Assembly (NCBI RefSeq): GCF_002028405.1
Contig: NZ_CP020046.1
Location: forward strand, 620,001-684,000
Length of the DNA: 64,000 nucleotides
Direction: 5' to 3'
Origin: Thiomonas intermedia
GTDB taxonomy: Bacteria; Pseudomonadota; Gammaproteobacteria; Burkholderiales; Burkholderiaceae_C
Made by a program: the position numbers and the translations under genes. A model generated the notes under the pieces. The model was not told the DNA's origin and made no database searches. It was given only the letters and a program-made list of their open reading frames with translations. This document shows positions 33,810-42,971 of the stretch, in pieces. Position 1 is the stretch's first letter, and every line of letters starts with the position of its first letter.

Positions 33810-35219
33810 TCATCCGGCATCGGATTGATCCTGATTCTTCAGCTCGGCGAACTTGGCGGCCATTGTCGGATTGCCTCGAGTCAGCTTTTTGATAGTTACC
33901 TCCTGAGCCTTGTCGTTGGCAAGACGCAGATTCCGATCAGTGCCGAGCAGGGCTTCCTTGGTCTTCTGCAGATGCTCAATTGACTTGTCAATCTCGTCAA
34001 TGGCCGTTTGGAAGCGCCTTGAAGCAAGGTCGTAGTTCTTCGCGAAAGCGGTCTTGAAGGCATCGAGCCCCGTTTCGAAATTCGTGATGTCGATGTTCTG
34101 CGCTTTGACTAGCGCCAGCTCCGACTTGTACTTGAGGGAATTCATCGCTGCATTGCGCAGCAGCGTGATGATTGGAAAGAAGAACTGGGGTCGGACGACA
34201 TACATCTTCGGGTAGCGGTGGAACACGTCCACGATCCCCGTGTTGTACAGCTCGCTGTCGGGCTCGAGCAGGGACACCAGCACCGCGTACTCGCATCCCT
34301 TCTCTGAGCGGTCCTTGTCGAGCTCCTTGAGGAAGTCCTCATTCTTGCTCTTCGTTGCTGTCTGATCGTTCTCGTTCTTCATCTCGAACATGATCGAGAC
34401 GATCTCAGTCCCAGCCTCATCCTTGTCACGGAAGATGTAGTCGCCCTTGCTGCCAGATCGGGCGTCGTTGTCCTTCTCGAAATAAGCGCGTGGAAAAGCC
34501 GTAGCCCGGATGCGGTTGAACTCAGTCTCGCAGTGCTGCTCGAGGGTTTCACCCACCATCTTGGTTGACAGGCGCGCCTTCATGTCGCGGAGCCGTTCGA
34601 TGGCTTCGTCACGGTCCTTGATCAGCGTTTCGTACTTGTCCTTGAGGGATTGCTCGGTCAGTTGCTTTTCCAGCGCCGCTCGATCAAGCCCGCTCTTCAG
34701 CTCGTCGCGCTCCTTCTCAACGGCGCTGACCGCTTCGGTAATCGCAAGCTTCTGCGCCACCTCAATGGAATTCAGCGTGGCCTTCAAGCCCAGGATTTCC
34801 GCATCCTTCGTTGCCGCGGCCATCTGGAGCTCGCTGACGAGCCTCGCCTCGGCTAAATCGGAGGCCGCCCTGTGGTCGTGCTGTGCTTTTGCGAGCTCAC
34901 TCGCGAGCGCATCGCGTTCCTTTTCCACGGCCCTAAGGGCTTCCGCCACGGCAAGTTTCCGCTCGGACTCACTGGCACCGAGGCTGGCCTTGAGCTCCTG
35001 AATCTGTGTGTCCTTGGCGGCGGCGGCCTTCTGCAATTCACTGGCAGCGTTGGCCTTCGCCAGTGCAAGAGTATTGCGTTTATCTTGCTCCGCCAGTTCG
35101 AGCCGCTCGTGCAGTTGCTTCTCGAAATCGTTGTCGCGGACCTGCTTCAGGATGTCCGCGTACCCAGCCTCATCGATCTTGAAGGCTTTGCCGCAATGCG
35201 GGCAAATGATGTCGTGCAT
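33810..35219 (-). CDS. DUF2130 coiled-coil protein with nuclease-like C-terminal domain
   Basis: The 469-residue protein starts with a zinc-finger-like [20 protein letters not shown]. About 190 residues of repeated Glu/Lys/Ala coiled coil follow ([36 protein letters not shown]; the AVEKERDxL unit occurs twice). The C-terminal domain (about 220-400) has [20 protein letters not shown] and [10 protein letters not shown]. The D...E-x-K spacing (GDYIF...FEMKNE) matches the PD-(D/E)XK fold proposed for DUF2130, related in layout to RmuC. It may be a DNA-damage or defence nuclease; function is unproven. Confidence 0.87.
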   Translation of the reverse strand: MHDIICPHCGKAFKIDEAGYADILKQVRDNDFEKQLHERLELAEQDKRNTLALAKANAASELQKAAAAKDTQIQELKASLGASESERKLAVAEALRAVEKERDALASELAKAQHDHRAASDLAEARLVSELQMAAATKDAEILGLKATLNSIEVAQKLAITEAVSAVEKERDELKSGLDRAALEKQLTEQSLKDKYETLIKDRDEAIERLRDMKARLSTKMVGETLEQHCETEFNRIRATAFPRAYFEKDNDARSGSKGDYIFRDKDEAGTEIVSIMFEMKNENDQTATKSKNEDFLKELDKDRSEKGCEYAVLVSLLEPDSELYNTGIVDVFHRYPKMYVVRPQFFFPIITLLRNAAMNSLKYKSELALVKAQNIDITNFETGLDAFKTAFAKNYDLASRRFQTAIDEIDKSIEHLQKTKEALLGTDRNLRLANDKAQEVTIKKLTRGNPTMAAKFAELKNQDQSDAG

Positions 35220-35750
35220 GTCTGTGTTCCTCGCGCTCTGAACGTCGGCGTGTCGGAAGTCTCTAGTCTCGGCAAACCGGAACCCTTACCTCCGCTGGGG
35301 CTGCCAGATTGTCCCGGGCCCGATCCGACGAAAGGCTTCGATTCATCACTATACTTAAACAACATCATAGGCATTCCCATTGTTTCAAACGATTACACTA
35401 ACTCAAGCCAATAATTTGAATATTCGTTAATTATTTATCGTCGACACCGAGTTTTTCACCTTGGACTTGCACCGTTTCGTCCTTTGCCAACGACTCCCTC
35501 GTGCCGCTCAAGCTAACGCATCGTGCCCATCGACTTGCCTTGCAATAGGTCTTGCATCCGCACTGACTGCTTGCAGGGGGCGCACTACTCAGGGATGGTG
35601 TCCAAAAAGCGTGAATGGATGAACGGCTGGCGTGGGGATGGCGTGTCATGGCCATCGGACCGCGTTTTGGGGCCGAAAGCGCCTGCCCATTCGGGATCGC
35701 AGCGAGTTTTGCGCTGCACTGGGCAGCGTTTTGACGCCTTGCGGACGCAC
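35220..35750. other. Gene-poor junction, AT-rich then IS-derived
   Basis: The stretch 35220-35430 is AT-rich (CAATAATTTGAATATTCGTT near 35409) and probably holds the DUF2130 promoter. From about 35590 (CAGGGATGGTGTCCAAAAAG) the sequence looks like the terminal part of an IS5-type element whose transposase lies at 35751-36362. No gene is supported. Confidence 0.4.
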
Positions 35751-36362
35751 TCATCCCATGGCGCCAATCAGTCGGTGGCGCGCCATCCACAGATTGCTCA
35801 GCGCGAACAGCGTGTGCAACTGGGCGGTGTTCTTCGCCAGTCCGCGGTAGCGGACCTACATGTGCCCGAACTGGCGCTTGATCACTCGAAACGGGTGTTC
35901 CACCTTGGCACGGATGCGCGCCTTGACGTGCTCGAGTTGTTCGGCAATGGCGTCCTTGGGATCGGCCTTGTCGAGCAGCCAGCGCTTGCCCGGACGCATC
36001 GCGACATGCCACTGGGTGTCGATGGCCTGCGTGTCATCGCGCTTGTCCACGCCCTGGTAGCCCGCATCGGCGAACACCGCCGATTCTTCGCCATGCACCA
36101 GCGCATGCGCCTGGGTCACGTCATTGACGTTGGCCGGTGTGCCCACCACCGTGTGCACCAGGTCGCTGTCGGCGTCCACGCCGATATGGGCTTTCATTCC
36201 AAAATGCCACAGGTTGCCCTTCTTGGTTTGATGCATCTCGGGGTCGCGTGTGCCGGTGCTGTTCTTGGTCGAACTGGGTGCCGCGATCAGCGTGGCGTCG
36301 ATGGCCGTGCCTTCCTTGAGCAACAGCCCCTGAGCGGCCAATTGCGCCGGGGCGAGCATCAC
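35751..36362 (-). pseudogene. IS5-family transposase, truncated and with an internal stop
   Basis: The readable part carries GTAIDATLIAAPSSTKN, FGMKAHIGVDADSDLVHTVV, FADAGYQGVDKR and HPFRVIKRQFGHM, typical of IS5-family (IS1182/ISPpu-like) DDE transposases. The N-terminal third is missing. After QFGHM a TAG codon (about 35858-35860) interrupts; the frame then continues VRYRGLAKNTAQLHTLFALS to a stop at 35751, so the TAG is a nonsense change in an otherwise normal C-terminus. The element is dead. Confidence 0.85.
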
Positions 36363-36587
36363 GCGGCGACGCCCTTCGGTGATGTACCCGCGTTCATGGC
36401 CGAGGTGCGCCAGCGGTCGAGCATGAGGCTTTGCAGTTCACGATTCTGACGGCCTGTCGCACGGAAGAAGTAAATGGCGTTGGCTCACATCATCCAGAAC
36501 CAAGTCGAGGCCGCCTATCGGCGGGGGGATTTGCTGGACAAGCGGCGGGCTTTGATGCGCAAGTGGGCGGCGTACCTGATCCAGTAG
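36352..36587 (+). pseudogene. Remnant of a second P4-type integrase
   Basis: The pieces HHAATPFGDVPAFMAEVRQR, then (after a small frameshifting deletion) LQFTILTACRTEEV, then (after a large deletion) LAHIIQNQVEAAYRRGDLLD and LMRKWAAYLIQ to a TAG match the integrase at 30769 closely. It keeps the active-site Tyr region but lost the His-x-x-Arg block. The IS5 remnant abuts its 5' side. It shows that an earlier, related element sat here. Confidence 0.85.
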
Positions 36588-36750
36588 CAACGGCGTAGCT
36601 GTTTCGGGGGCTGCCCTCGTGGTCGACACCCGAACCTTGGCTGCACTTGCGAACGCCTGCAGAGGCTTAACGCCCCCTCAGGCCGCCACTACTAAAGTAG
36701 CTTGCTCGCCGACAAGGCCTGAGTGATCTCATTGCAACCCAAAGCCTCCT

Positions 36751-36780
36751 CTTGTACTAGCTTACACTGCCTTACACCAG
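36751..36780 (+). promoter_or_regulatory. Three phased 10-bp repeats upstream of the defence operon
   Basis: CTTGTACTAG, CTTACACTGC and CTTACACCAG follow each other exactly at 10-bp spacing (36751, 36761, 36771), ending 15 nt before the HTH gene start. One helical turn per repeat fits an operator for a DNA-binding protein, perhaps the adjacent HTH protein. Upstream, 36588-36750 shows no gene. Confidence 0.5.
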
Positions 36781-36795
36781 AATCAGCAGATACAA

Positions 36796-37017
36796 ATGAG
36801 ACAATCGCCAGACACCGTCATGACCATCAAGGAGGTCGCTGACTACCTACGGGTCAACCAGCGCACGGTCTACCGCCTGGCAGTCGCGCGGAAGATGCCC
36901 GGGTTCAAGGTCGGTGCCACCTGGCGCTTCAAGCGCGCGGACATCGACGGCTGGATCGCCGCCCAAGCGGCCAGCCCCGTCGCCGATGACCCAGCAGCGG
37001 GGAAGCGCGCACGATGA
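36796..37017 (+). CDS. Small excisionase/MerR-like HTH protein
   Basis: This 73-residue HTH_17 (excisionase-family, AlpA-like) DNA-binding protein has TIKEVADYLRVNQRTVYRLA, KMPGFKVGATWRFKRADIDG and a C-terminal Ala/Pro tail. The fold is a winged HTH that reads a DNA site through VNQRTVYRL. Its stop overlaps the helicase ATG by 4 nt (ATGA at 37014), so it is the first gene of the operon and probably its regulator. The three phased repeats lie just upstream. Confidence 0.85.
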   Translation: MRQSPDTVMTIKEVADYLRVNQRTVYRLAVARKMPGFKVGATWRFKRADIDGWIAAQAASPVADDPAAGKRAR

Positions 37018-40000
37018 AGCTGGTACAAAACCGGGGCGCCGACCGCGCCATCGACCTGCTGCGCCCCCACCTGAAGGCGGGCCAGTCGCTGGCGTTCATG
37101 ACGCCGACCTTTTCGTTGCATGCCTACGCCGAGCTGCGCGATGCCCTGGCGCGCGTGAGCGGCACCCAGCTCATCCTGCCGGGCGAAGGCCAGGACCTGG
37201 AGATTCAGGGCGGCGAAGGCGACCGTGCAGCCCGCAATCGGCTGCAGACCCGGTGGCTGGCCAATCAGTGCGCCGCGTGGCTACAGAGCCAGGTGGAGGT
37301 GCGGCGCGCACCCGGCCGGATCCCGCAGGGCACGGCCGTGCTGCGCAACGCGCAGGGTACCCCCGAGCAAGTCGTCATGGGTTCGGTGGCCATGAGCACG
37401 GAAGGGCTGGGGCTGACGCCCGGCAACCCCCTGAGCCTGACGCAAGCCTCGGAGAGCGCTGCAGAAGCCGCCATGCTGGCCCAATGGTTCGACCAGCAAT
37501 GGAAGTCGCTTCCGGCGGCTTCCGAGTCCGCCGATGCCGCGCGGCAGGTTCTGCTCACCCAGCTTAAATCCATCGGCGAGCACCAAGCGCCGTTCGCGGT
37601 CTACGCGCTGATGCTGAACTACCTGTTCGGTGACCGGGAAGACGCGCTTGACGAAGAAAGGATCGTCAAGTCCGCGACCGGCATTCGCAACACCGTGGTC
37701 TGGAAGAAGCTGTTCAAGTTCCAGCGTGACGGCGTGGTGGGGGCTATCGACAAGCTGGCGCGCTTCGGCGGTTGCATCATCGCGGACAGCGTGGGTCTGG
37801 GTAAGACCTTTGAGGCCCTTGCCGTCATCAAGTATCACGAACTGCGCAACGACCGCGTGCTCGTGCTGGCGCCCAAGCGCCTGCGCGACAACTGGACCCT
37901 CTACAAGGCAAATGACAAGCGCAACATCCTGGCGGCGGACCGGTTCAACTACGACGTGTTGAACCACACCGACCTGTCGCGCGACGGCGGCCAATCGGGC
38001 GACATCGACCTGTCTCACGTGAACTGGGGCAACTACGACTTGGTCGTCATCGACGAAAGCCACAACTTCCGCAACAAGAAGTCGCCCCGACAAGGCACCG
38101 AGACGCGCTACGACAGACTGATGCGCAAGATCGTCCGGGAAGGAGTCAAGACCCGGGTGCTGATGCTGTCGGCCACCCCGGTGAACAACCGGCTGACCGA
38201 CCTTCGCAATCAGATCGCCTTCGCCACGGAGGGCGAAGACACAGCGCTGGCCGACTACGGCATCGACAGCATCCAGCAGACCACGCGCAAGGCGCAGATC
38301 CAGTTCAACCGCTGGCTCGGCCTGGAAGAGGCCGAGCGCACCCCCAGTCGCCTAGTTGAGATGCTGGGCTTCGACTACTTCACGTTGCTGGATCACCTGA
38401 CCATCGCACGGTCGCGCCGGCACATCCAGAAGTACTACGGCACGCAGGAGACCGGCCGCTTTCCGGACCGCCGGCCGCCCATCAACATCAAGGCAGACGT
38501 GGACCGGGCGGGCCAGTTCCGCGCCATCAAGGACATCAACCTGGAAATCCGGCGCCTGAACCTGGCAGCGTACGCGCCGCTGCGCTACGTGCTGCCGCAC
38601 AAGCAGGCAGCGTACGACGCCAAGTACAGCACCGAGATCCGGGGCGGCGAGAGCTTCTTCCGCCAGGCCGACCGCGAGGAAAGCCTCATCCACCTGCTGC
38701 GGGTAAACGTGCTCAAGCGCATGGAGAGCGCGGTGTCGTCGTTCGCACTGACCCTGCAGCGGCAACTCCGCGACGTGGAGGCGGTGCTCGGACAAATCGA
38801 GCAGCATGCTGACGAGGCGGCCAACGGTGACGGCATCGAAGAGCTGGACATCGCCGACGTGGACATCGACGACTCCGCCTTCGAGGCGCTGCTAGTCGGC
38901 CGCAAGGTCAAGGTACTGCTGGGCGACGTGGACCTCATCCGATGGCGTCAGGATCTGGTGGAGGACCGCAACCGCCTGGACACGCTGCTGACCGCTGCCC
39001 AGCAGGTGGACGCCGCACGCGACGCGAAGCTTGCCAAGCTGCGGGAGATGGTCGAGGACAAGTGCCGAAACCCCATCAACGACGGCAATCGCAAGATCAT
39101 CGTCTTCACCGCGTTCTCAGACACTGCCCAGTATCTCTACGCCAACCTAGCGCCCTGGGCCAAGGCCACGCTGGGCATCGACGCCGCCCTAGTCACCGGC
39201 AGCGCCGGCATCCAGACCACTCTGCCGGGCCTGCGTAAGAGCATGACCAGCGTGCTTTCGGCCTTCGCGCCCCGCGCCAAGGAGCGCCCGTCCGACATGG
39301 CCGGTGAAGGCGAGATTGACCTGCTGATCGCGACCGACTGCATCTCCGAAGGCCAGAACCTGCAGGACTGCGACTGGCTCATCAACTACGACATCCACTG
39401 GAACCCGGTCCGCATCATCCAGCGCTTCGGCCGGATCGACCGCATCGGCTCGCCCAACCGCAGCATCCAGCTGGTCAACTTCTGGCCGAACATCGCGCTC
39501 GACGAATACATCAACCTGGAGCAGCGCGTCAGCGGGCGCATGGTGCTGCTGGACGTGTCGGCCACCGGTGAGGAGAACCTCATCGAGCAACAGTCCGGCG
39601 ACCCGATGAACGACCTGGAGTACCGCCGCAAGCAGCTCCTGAAGCTGCAGGACTCAGTCATCGACATGGAGGACCTCAGCAGCGGGGTCTCCATCACAGA
39701 CCTGACTCTGACCGACTTCCGCATCGACCTGGCGCAGTTCCTCCGGGATCATCCGGGAGGGCTCAACGGCATGCCGCTCGGCGCCCACGCCGTCACCAGC
39801 AGCATCGATGCCGACATCGAGCCCGGGATCATCTTCTGCCTGCGGGCCGAAGGTGCCGGGGCAAGTAAGGCCCCGGTCGGCGCGGGATCTGCCGACTACC
39901 CACTGGCGCCGATCTACCTGGCCCATGTGGGCGACGACGGCACCACGGTGCTGGCCTACCCGCAAGCCAAGCGCATCTTGGACCGCCTCAAGCGCCTGAC

Positions 40001-40268
40001 CCTGGGCCGCGAACTGCCCGACCTGGGCGCCAGCAACCGCCACGACAAGCTGACCCGCCAAGGAGAGGACATGCGGCACGCCCAAAAGCTGCTGGCCTCG
40101 GCCGTGGCCTCGGTAGTCGGCAAGGTCGAAGAGCGCGCCGTCGCCAGCTTGTTCTCGCCTGGCGGCACGCATGCCATGAAGGGCGAGTTCGCTGGGGCCG
40201 GTGACTTCGAGGTGCTGGCATACCTAGTGGTACTGCCTGCCCAAGACCACAAAGGGAGCAGCGCATGA
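37014..40268 (+). CDS. SNF2/HepA-like superfamily 2 helicase
   Basis: The 1084-residue ATP-dependent DNA translocase has an N-terminal region (about 1-200) resembling the PLD-like or accessory domain seen in defence-island SNF2 proteins (SLAFMTPTFSLHAYAELRDA). The helicase core follows: motif I IIADSVGLGKTFEAL (about 254-268), motif II VVIDESHNFRN (about 343-353) and motif III LMLSATPVNNRLTDL (about 383-397). The C-terminal RecA domain has DLLIATDCISEGQNLQD, NYDIHWNPVRIIQRFGRIDR and IGSPN (about 768-818). No nuclease motif is evident. It overlaps the genes on both sides by 4 nt, showing a tightly coupled operon. Confidence 0.92.
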   Translation: MKLVQNRGADRAIDLLRPHLKAGQSLAFMTPTFSLHAYAELRDALARVSGTQLILPGEGQDLEIQGGEGDRAARNRLQTRWLANQCAAWLQSQVEVRRAPGRIPQGTAVLRNAQGTPEQVVMGSVAMSTEGLGLTPGNPLSLTQASESAAEAAMLAQWFDQQWKSLPAASESADAARQVLLTQLKSIGEHQAPFAVYALMLNYLFGDREDALDEERIVKSATGIRNTVVWKKLFKFQRDGVVGAIDKLARFGGCIIADSVGLGKTFEALAVIKYHELRNDRVLVLAPKRLRDNWTLYKANDKRNILAADRFNYDVLNHTDLSRDGGQSGDIDLSHVNWGNYDLVVIDESHNFRNKKSPRQGTETRYDRLMRKIVREGVKTRVLMLSATPVNNRLTDLRNQIAFATEGEDTALADYGIDSIQQTTRKAQIQFNRWLGLEEAERTPSRLVEMLGFDYFTLLDHLTIARSRRHIQKYYGTQETGRFPDRRPPINIKADVDRAGQFRAIKDINLEIRRLNLAAYAPLRYVLPHKQAAYDAKYSTEIRGGESFFRQADREESLIHLLRVNVLKRMESAVSSFALTLQRQLRDVEAVLGQIEQHADEAANGDGIEELDIADVDIDDSAFEALLVGRKVKVLLGDVDLIRWRQDLVEDRNRLDTLLTAAQQVDAARDAKLAKLREMVEDKCRNPINDGNRKIIVFTAFSDTAQYLYANLAPWAKATLGIDAALVTGSAGIQTTLPGLRKSMTSVLSAFAPRAKERPSDMAGEGEIDLLIATDCISEGQNLQDCDWLINYDIHWNPVRIIQRFGRIDRIGSPNRSIQLVNFWPNIALDEYINLEQRVSGRMVLLDVSATGEENLIEQQSGDPMNDLEYRRKQLLKLQDSVIDMEDLSSGVSITDLTLTDFRIDLAQFLRDHPGGLNGMPLGAHAVTSSIDADIEPGIIFCLRAEGAGASKAPVGAGSADYPLAPIYLAHVGDDGTTVLAYPQAKRILDRLKRLTLGRELPDLGASNRHDKLTRQGEDMRHAQKLLASAVASVVGKVEERAVASLFSPGGTHAMKGEFAGAGDFEVLAYLVVLPAQDHKGSSA

Positions 40269-42955
40269 GCATGGAGCACAGCGAACGCCTTGAGCCGCTG
40301 GCGAGAGATGTCGTCGAGAAGCTCGACACCGTGGCGAGCACGGCCCGGCAGTGGCTGGCCAACCCGCGCCGACTCGGCATAGACGCTCTGGCCACCGGCG
40401 GGAACACGCTGAACTCGGATCAAGAAGAGCGAGCGATCCGCAAGATCAATGAGGCCAACGAGTCCGCGTATCAAAAGCTAGCAAGTGAGCCAGCAATCGC
40501 CCGGGTCATCGCCGAAGACGAGGACGGGCACAGCACCGCTTATTACTTCTGCCGCGCCGAACAAGGACTAGGCACCTTGGGTTTGGTCAGCTATCGCGCG
40601 CCGGTTGGTCGCCTGGCCTCATTGCCGGTCGGCGAGGAGTACGTCCGCCCCGATGGCAAGGCGTTGATCGTCGTCGAGCGAGCGCAGCTGCGCCCGTCGC
40701 CCCTGGCCGGATCTTGGGACGCCTACACGGTCGTTCAGTCGGATGATGCGCCAACGGTCACCATCGAATCGCTGCGCAAGCTGCTGGAGCGACACCCAGA
40801 GCTGGCAGAACCCGTCGAGGACCTGGTTGCCCAGTTGCTGGCGAGCGCCAAGGCCAGCCAGAACGTCATCGAGGGCATGAAGCGCAGCGTCATCACCAAG
40901 ATGGGTCTGCGCGACCAGCCGGTGTTGGACCAGTTCCAGGACGAGATCTTCCGCCTGCCGCTCAATCGCCGGGTCCTGTTGCTGGGCCCCCCGGGCACTG
41001 GTAAGACGACAACGCTGATCCGGCGCCTGGGTCAGAAGCTCGATGCCCAATTTCTGGACGAAGACGAGCAGCGCGTCGCCGAGGAACTTGCCCAGAGTCA
41101 GCAGGTGCCGCACGGTAAGAGCTGGCTGATGTTCACGCCGACGGAGCTGTTGAAGCAGTACCTGAAGGAGGCCTTTGCCCGTGAAGGTATACCAGCACCG
41201 GACCAGAACATCCGAACCTGGGCTGACCACCGGCGCGACCTGGCCAGACAGACCTTCGGCGTCCTGCGGACCGCCACTGGCGGCGGCACTTTCGTCCTCA
41301 AGGAGGTGAACAGCCTGCAGCCGACGGCCGTGACCCAGCCCATCGCTTGGTTCGATGACTTTCAAGCCTGGCAAGGCGCCGCGTACCGGACCGAGCTGAT
41401 GGAGAGCGCGCAGGCGCTTGCAGGCGCTGGGCTGGCGACCGCGCAACAACTGGGCAAACGCCTGCAAGCCACCCTCAAAGTGAATGGCCCGTGGCCGTCC
41501 ACGTTCACGACATTGGCAGGCGAGCTTCCCGCCATACAGGCGTTCGTGGCGCGCCTCAAGGACGAGACCGACGCCACCATCAAAGCCGCGCTGAACGCAC
41601 AACTCGCCCGCAACCGGGGCTTGGTCGGCGAGCTGGCGAAGTTCATCGAGAGCCTGCAGCAAGCTGCCGATACCGATGCCGACGATGACCAGGACACCGA
41701 GGACGACGAGGACGTGGCGGCGCCCAAGGTCGGTCCTGGGGCCGCCATCAACGCCTACATGCAAGCGGTCCGCACGCAGGCCCGCAATGCCGCAGCAAAA
41801 CGATCCACTAACAAGACCACCCGCAACGGCAAGGTCATCGAGTGGCTGGGCGACCGCACGCTGGCGCCCGCCGAGCTGAGCGCACTCGGTACAAGCCTGC
41901 TGCTCCAGGCCCATGCCCGGCGATTCGTGAACCCGGTCAAGCGCTATGTGGATGGCATCCAGAAGCGCTACCGCGCTTTTCGGAAGGTCCGCCAGGACGA
42001 GGGCCAGTGGTATGCGAAGGCGGGCTTCGAGGCTCGTGAGCTGAACCCGCTTGAGCTGGATCTCGTCCTTCTGGCGATTCTCCGGTCGGCTGGCGAACTG
42101 CTGCAGCGGCCCACAGTGATGCGTGACATCGACAGCCACGCCTGGGCGTCGCTGAAGCCCGTGCTGGGCGCCCTGCGCAGCCAGGTCGTCGTCGATGAGG
42201 CCACCGACTTCTCGCCGATCCAGCTGGCCTGCATGGCGGCACTGGCGCACCCGCGCTTGCGGTCGTTCTTCGCCTGCGGCGACTTCAACCAGCGGCTGAC
42301 CACCTGGGGGGCGCGCTCCGCCGACGAGCTGCAGTGGGTCTTCGCGGACTTTGACATCCGGCGTGTCACCGTCTCCTACCGCCAGAGCCGCCAGCTCAAC
42401 GAGCTGGCGCGAGACATCATCGCGTGCGTCGGCGGCTCCGACCAAGAGGCCACCCTGCCCGCCGAGGTCAACAACGAGGGCGAATCGCCGGTGCTTCTGG
42501 AGTACGCATCTCTTGAAGACGCCGTGGGCTGGCTGGCTGCGAGGATTCAGTGGATCGACCGGTTCCTCGACGGGCGACTCCCGTCCACGGCGATCTTCGT
42601 CAACTCGGAAGCCGAGGTTAAACCGGTGGCCAATGCGCTGAACCTGGCACTCGCCAACCAGAACATTCAGGTGGTCGCCTGCCGCGAAGGCCAGGCTGTC
42701 GGGCAGGAGAGCAACGTCCGGGTCTTCGATGTTCAGCACATCAAGGGCCTGGAGTTCGAGGCCGTCTTCTTCGTGGGCATCGACCAGCTGGCCACTGCGC
42801 GTCCGGAGCTGTTCGACAAGTTCCTGTATGTCGGCGCCACTCGCGCTGCCCAGTACCTGGGCGTGACGTGCGGCGCTGCCTTGCCGCTCGCGCTGGAGCC
42901 GCTGCGCAAGCACTTCGGTACGACCTGGGACACCGCCCAGCCCGAACAGTCGTGA
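40265..42955 (+). CDS. UvrD/Rep-like superfamily 1 helicase
   Basis: The 896-residue protein shows Walker A LLLGPPGTGKTTTLIRRL (about 238-255), a Walker B/motif II VVVDEATDFSPIQLACM (about 640-656), motif III-IV SFFACGDFNQRLT and SYRQSRQLNELA, and C-terminal motifs RVFDVQHIKGLEFEAVFFVG and LYVGATRAAQYLGV (about 818-872). A long insertion between the motifs includes an acidic run (DADDDQDTEDDEDVAAP, about 475-490). The N-terminal 200 residues are unlike UvrD and could be a partner-binding region. It starts inside the previous gene (ATGA) and ends 16 nt before the DUF262 gene. Confidence 0.9.
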   Translation: MSMEHSERLEPLARDVVEKLDTVASTARQWLANPRRLGIDALATGGNTLNSDQEERAIRKINEANESAYQKLASEPAIARVIAEDEDGHSTAYYFCRAEQGLGTLGLVSYRAPVGRLASLPVGEEYVRPDGKALIVVERAQLRPSPLAGSWDAYTVVQSDDAPTVTIESLRKLLERHPELAEPVEDLVAQLLASAKASQNVIEGMKRSVITKMGLRDQPVLDQFQDEIFRLPLNRRVLLLGPPGTGKTTTLIRRLGQKLDAQFLDEDEQRVAEELAQSQQVPHGKSWLMFTPTELLKQYLKEAFAREGIPAPDQNIRTWADHRRDLARQTFGVLRTATGGGTFVLKEVNSLQPTAVTQPIAWFDDFQAWQGAAYRTELMESAQALAGAGLATAQQLGKRLQATLKVNGPWPSTFTTLAGELPAIQAFVARLKDETDATIKAALNAQLARNRGLVGELAKFIESLQQAADTDADDDQDTEDDEDVAAPKVGPGAAINAYMQAVRTQARNAAAKRSTNKTTRNGKVIEWLGDRTLAPAELSALGTSLLLQAHARRFVNPVKRYVDGIQKRYRAFRKVRQDEGQWYAKAGFEARELNPLELDLVLLAILRSAGELLQRPTVMRDIDSHAWASLKPVLGALRSQVVVDEATDFSPIQLACMAALAHPRLRSFFACGDFNQRLTTWGARSADELQWVFADFDIRRVTVSYRQSRQLNELARDIIACVGGSDQEATLPAEVNNEGESPVLLEYASLEDAVGWLAARIQWIDRFLDGRLPSTAIFVNSEAEVKPVANALNLALANQNIQVVACREGQAVGQESNVRVFDVQHIKGLEFEAVFFVGIDQLATARPELFDKFLYVGATRAAQYLGVTCGAALPLALEPLRKHFGTTWDTAQPEQS

Positions 42956-42971
42956 TGGCAAGGCTGACACC

